A DNA stretch of 8,165 bases from Afipia sp. (GTDB lineage: Bacteria > Pseudomonadota > Alphaproteobacteria > Rhizobiales > Xanthobacteraceae). Of this stretch, positions 6,379 through 8,165 are shown piece by piece (the first letter of the stretch is position 1; each line of letters begins with the position of its first letter). The notes beneath the pieces are model-generated. The model was not told the DNA's origin. It did no database searches and was given only the letters and a program-made list of their open reading frames with translations. The stretch spans positions 1-8,165 of the forward strand of contig JAGVII010000726.1 of NCBI GenBank assembly GCA_020056155.1. The letters are read 5' to 3'. Made by a program: the position numbers and the translations under genes.

Positions 6379-7134
6379 TTACTCGGGGATGAAACCTTCA
6401 AAAGTCATCTGGTCGGCGTATCGGAGAGTGCGTACGCGCTGTTCCGGCGTCCGCACGGTCCATGTGATAAGCGCACACCCGAAGATGTTGCGCGCAATCC
6501 ATGGTGCGGGGGCGGGCAAATCGTCGACACGGTAGCCGACGAAATGCGGCTGGGTGCGGAAGGCGTGGCGCAGGCCGGTCATCTCGCGGATTTTTCCGGA
6601 CGGCAACTGTTTCCATTCGCCGTCGGCGTAATGGCGTTCCGCGACAATGCCGCGTGGCAGGTTCGGCATCAGGCCGCGGATTGCTGTCACCTGATCCGGA
6701 TCGAACGACATCGCCGCCACCGGGCCGGTGTAGGACGCCAGCACCTGCGCCATCCGGGTCGCCAGCCGCCGGTCGCCATTGAACCGGCTCTTGATCTCCA
6801 GCACCAGCGGCACGCGCCCGGCGACACGCGCGCAGAGTTCGCCCAGCGTCATCATGTGTTCGGATGTATGCTTGAATCCAACCTGCTTGAGTTGATCCGC
6901 GGTGAGCGACAGCAACTCGCCGGTCCCCTGGGTGAGGCGGCCCAGTTCGTAGTCGTGATGGACCATCGCCTCAAAGTCGGCGCTGGGCTGCAGATCGACC
7001 TCGATGGCGAAGTTGCCGGCGACCGCAGCATCGATCGCCGACGGCATGTTTTCAATGATGCCGCGCGTGCGATCGTGCAGGCCGCGATGGGCGATCGGCC
7101 GCGCCGTCAGCCAGCCGGGTGCACGCGCAGTCAT
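6379..7134 (-). CDS. glycerophosphodiester phosphodiesterase (GDPD) family protein
   Basis: GDPD enzymes split glycerophosphodiesters into sn-glycerol 3-phosphate and an alcohol, using a metal bound in a TIM barrel. From the ATG at 7134 the protein has 251 residues, the normal size. It has PIAHRGLHD with His16 and Arg17, then EN (29-30), AIEVDLQ with Glu45 and Asp47, VHHDYELGRLTQGTG with His60 and Asp61, LVLEIKS with Glu113 and Lys115, and ITWTVRTP near the end. These are the metal and general acid/base positions of the family. There is no signal peptide, so it should be cytoplasmic and act on internal glycerophosphodiesters. A longer frame opens at 7275, but its extra 47 residues are the translation of the palindromic repeat and the end of the RidA gene, so that start is wrong. 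The ribosome site before 7134 is weak. The stop is 24 bases before the acyltransferase start. Confidence 0.92.
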   Translation of the reverse strand: MTARAPGWLTARPIAHRGLHDRTRGIIENMPSAIDAAVAGNFAIEVDLQPSADFEAMVHHDYELGRLTQGTGELLSLTADQLKQVGFKHTSEHMMTLGELCARVAGRVPLVLEIKSRFNGDRRLATRMAQVLASYTGPVAAMSFDPDQVTAIRGLMPNLPRGIVAERHYADGEWKQLPSGKIREMTGLRHAFRTQPHFVGYRVDDLPAPAPWIARNIFGCALITWTVRTPEQRVRTLRYADQMTFEGFIPE

Positions 7135-7147
7135 TGGCTTGCTATCT

Positions 7148-7198
7148 TGAGCATGACCTTGTTCGAAAACCGGTGCCCACGTTTCCGGATCATGCTCA
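7148..7198. repeat. 51-base palindromic intergenic repeat overlapping the RidA gene stop codon
   Basis: TGAGCATGA (7148-7156) and TCATGCTCA (7190-7198) form perfect 9-base arms. Inside, CGAAAAC (7164-7170) and GTTTCCG (7181-7187) pair with one mismatch around a centre with CCGGTGCCCAC. The pattern GAGCATGATCCGGAAA-GTGGGCACCGGTTTTCG, as I recall it, belongs to a dispersed palindrome family common in Bradyrhizobium and relatives; the exact family name needs a search. It fills most of the 61 bases between the RidA and GDPD genes. On the minus strand its first three bases are the TGA stop of the RidA gene. In the transcript it would fold into a hairpin without a U run, so it is more likely an RNA-stability or attenuation element than a terminator. 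Confidence 0.82.
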
Positions 7199-7663
7199 CG
7201 AAACTTCGAAGATACCTTCGACTTCGACCGCTGCGTCCGAGGGGAGGGCTGCCACGCCGACGGTGGTACGCGCATGCCGGCCCTTGTCGCCGAATGCGGC
7301 CACCATCAGATCCGACGCGCCGTTGAGCACCTTCGGCCCCTCGAGAAAATCCGTGGTCGCATTAACGAAGCCGCCGAGACGCACCACGCGCGCCACCTTG
7401 TCGAGATCGCCGAGCGCCATCTTGACCTGCGCCAGCAGGTTGATCGCGCAGCCGCGCGCGGCGGCGGCGCCCTGTTCGGTGGTCACACTGGCGCCGAGCT
7501 TGCCCTTTGCGATCAGCTTGCCTTCCGGCGTGTTGCAGACCTGGCCGGAGACGAACAGCAGGTTTCCGGTGCGCACGAATCCGACATAGTTCGCCACCGG
7601 CGGATGAGGCTCGTGCAACACGATGCCCAGCGCGTTCAACTTCTGCTCGACCGTTCCCGCCAT
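7196..7663 (-). CDS. RidA family protein (YjgF/YER057c/UK114)
   Basis: RidA proteins are small cytoplasmic trimers. The characterised ones hydrolyse reactive enamine/imine intermediates such as 2-aminoacrylate made by PLP enzymes. This 155-residue protein shows GNLLFVSGQV (33-42), a Gly/Ala helix with AARGCAINLLAQVK (68-81), VVRLGGFVNATTDF (93-106) and the C-terminal block RTTVGVAALPSDAAVEVEG. Arg132 lines up with E. coli RidA Arg105, and Glu147, 15 residues later, lines up with Glu120, so the deaminase site looks intact. It is longer than the 128-residue E. coli RidA and resembles the 150-residue subgroup with a longer N-terminus and the insertion FLEGPKVLNGASDLM, whose substrate may differ. 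The frame continues upstream to 7753, but ATG 7663 has GGGGAG four bases before it and the RidA domain begins there. It is the first gene of the minus-strand cluster. Confidence 0.93.
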   Translation of the reverse strand: MAGTVEQKLNALGIVLHEPHPPVANYVGFVRTGNLLFVSGQVCNTPEGKLIAKGKLGASVTTEQGAAAARGCAINLLAQVKMALGDLDKVARVVRLGGFVNATTDFLEGPKVLNGASDLMVAAFGDKGRHARTTVGVAALPSDAAVEVEGIFEVS

Positions 7664-7667
7664 GTTA

Positions 7668-7673
7668 CTCCCC
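7668..7673 (-). promoter_or_regulatory. ribosome binding site that fixes the RidA gene start
   Basis: On the minus strand GGGGAG is followed by TAAC and then ATG at 7663. This is the strongest Shine-Dalgarno match in the cluster, and it decides the start against the 30-codon longer frame from 7753. Confidence 0.8.
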
Positions 7674-7876
7674 GATGTTGTTCTGATGTTTGCCCGCAGA
7701 CAAAATGTTTGGCATTTCACGCCGATGAACCGGGCGGGCCATATTTCACCCATCGTGCCGTCACATGCAAGCGTGCAGGGTGAGTGCTGATGCCCGGATA
7801 TTTTTAAACGATTCCGCGACTTTGCCCCGGTTGCGGCGCAATGCTGCGGCTATTATTCTTCGATTCTCACGTTTTC
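7674..7876. promoter_or_regulatory. shared upstream region of divergent RidA gene and eipB
   Basis: Both genes are read outward from this stretch, so each must have a promoter here or nearby. It is richer in A+T near 7790-7812 (GATATTTTTAAACG) and 7850-7865 (CTATTATTCTTCG). TATTAT at 7851 could be a -10 for eipB, but the nearest -35-like TTGCGG (7831) is only 14 bases away, so I do not assign it. No clear operator palindrome is visible. Confidence 0.4.
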
Positions 7877-7882
7877 AAGGAG
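7877..7882 (+). promoter_or_regulatory. ribosome binding site of eipB
   Basis: A full AAGGAG lies five bases before ATG 7888. This fixes the eipB start in a gene that is cut by the window end. Confidence 0.85.
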
Positions 7883-7887
7883 ACGCC

Positions 7888-8165
7888 ATGCGTCGCGCGC
7901 GCCGGATTTCAGGTTGTGGATCGCTTGCCCTGCTTCTGTCAGCCGCGTTCCTCGCGCAAAGCACAGGCGGCGCGCAGGCCGCGCCCAGCGTTGCCTTTCT
8001 CGCGCATCAGGCAGTTTACGATCTGAGTTTGAAGACGTCGCGCGGCAATACCAGCATCAACAATGCGACCGGCCGTATTCTGTATAACTTCGCAGGGAGT
8101 GCGTGCGAGGGTTACACCACCGAGTTTCGGCAGGTGTCGCGGCTCGACGCCGGCGAAAGCAAGAC
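7888..8165 (+). CDS. eipB: cell envelope integrity protein EipB (DUF1849), 5' part
   Basis: The frame is open to the window end (92 codons and two bases), so only the N-terminal part is seen. MRRARR, a hydrophobic core (LALLLSAAFLAQS) and an Ala-rich end at about residue 32 make a signal peptide for export to the periplasm. The mature start has AHQAVYDLSL (39-48), then GRILYNFAGSACEGYTTEFR (62-81) with Cys73. This matches the opening of EipB/DUF1849 proteins, which in Brucella form a spiral beta-barrel needed for envelope integrity. From memory, their first conserved Cys forms a disulfide with one near the C-terminus; Cys73 is in the right place, but its partner would lie outside the window. 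It is divergent from the RidA gene cluster. Recognition rests on a short stretch, yet the match of motif order is good. Confidence 0.85.
   Translation, partial: MRRARRISGCGSLALLLSAAFLAQSTGGAQAAPSVAFLAHQAVYDLSLKTSRGNTSINNATGRILYNFAGSACEGYTTEFRQVSRLDAGESK

Noticed and set aside
6544..7326. A 260-codon plus-strand frame opposite the GDPD gene
   Set aside because: His/Arg/Gln-rich, it crosses the palindromic repeat and the end of the RidA gene, and has no domain.
7274..7783. A 169-codon plus-strand frame opposite the RidA gene
   Set aside because: It is the complement of a gene with an intact catalytic Arg/Glu pair and a strong ribosome site.
7831..7856. TTGCGG and TATTAT as a sigma-70-type promoter for eipB
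   Set aside because: The spacer is only 14 bases, too short for a normal promoter, and no better pair was found.

Overview
This window looks like chromosomal core sequence from a GC-rich alphaproteobacterium, most probably of the Bradyrhizobium / Rhodopseudomonas / Nitrobacter / Afipia group. The reasons are the codon use, an EipB (DUF1849) protein, a PF04339 acyltransferase, and two kinds of intergenic palindrome whose sequence resembles repeats I recall from that group. The genus is an inference. I see no rRNA, tRNA, CRISPR array, insertion sequence, integrase or prophage gene.

Left part (1-2294). A strong, roughly symmetrical hairpin terminator (54-82) separates a gene that has left the window from a minus-strand gene for a small single-pass membrane protein of unknown function (93-485). 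A plus-strand gene (713-1765) encodes an exported lytic transglycosylase with an SLT domain and a C-terminal SPOR-like module. Next comes about 530 bases with no certain gene. It is lower in GC at first and holds hairpins, a possible 69-residue membrane peptide (1895-2104) and a compound inverted repeat (2121-2225).

Middle (2295-3406). An azlC-azlD pair, overlapping by four bases (ATGA), encodes a two-component branched-chain amino acid exporter.

Right part (3423-7663, all on the minus strand, so read right to left). The order is a RidA-family protein, a glycerophosphodiester phosphodiesterase, a PF04339 GNAT-like acyltransferase, a half-size FUSC-family membrane protein and a HIT-family protein. 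The gaps are 24-81 bases, so this may be one transcription unit. A 51-base palindrome lies between the first two genes, and its outer edge supplies the stop codon of the RidA gene. Divergent from this cluster, and sharing a 224-base upstream region, is the 5' part of eipB (7888 to the window end), a periplasmic envelope-integrity protein.

Several products act at or in the cell envelope: the transglycosylase, EipB, FUSC, AzlCD and the small membrane protein. The minus-strand cluster looks like metabolite damage control and lipid or glycan housekeeping. I found no convincing new defence or mobile system. The points most worth checking are the repeat that overlaps a stop codon, the compound inverted repeat, start-codon corrections for several genes, and the two unassigned small membrane proteins.
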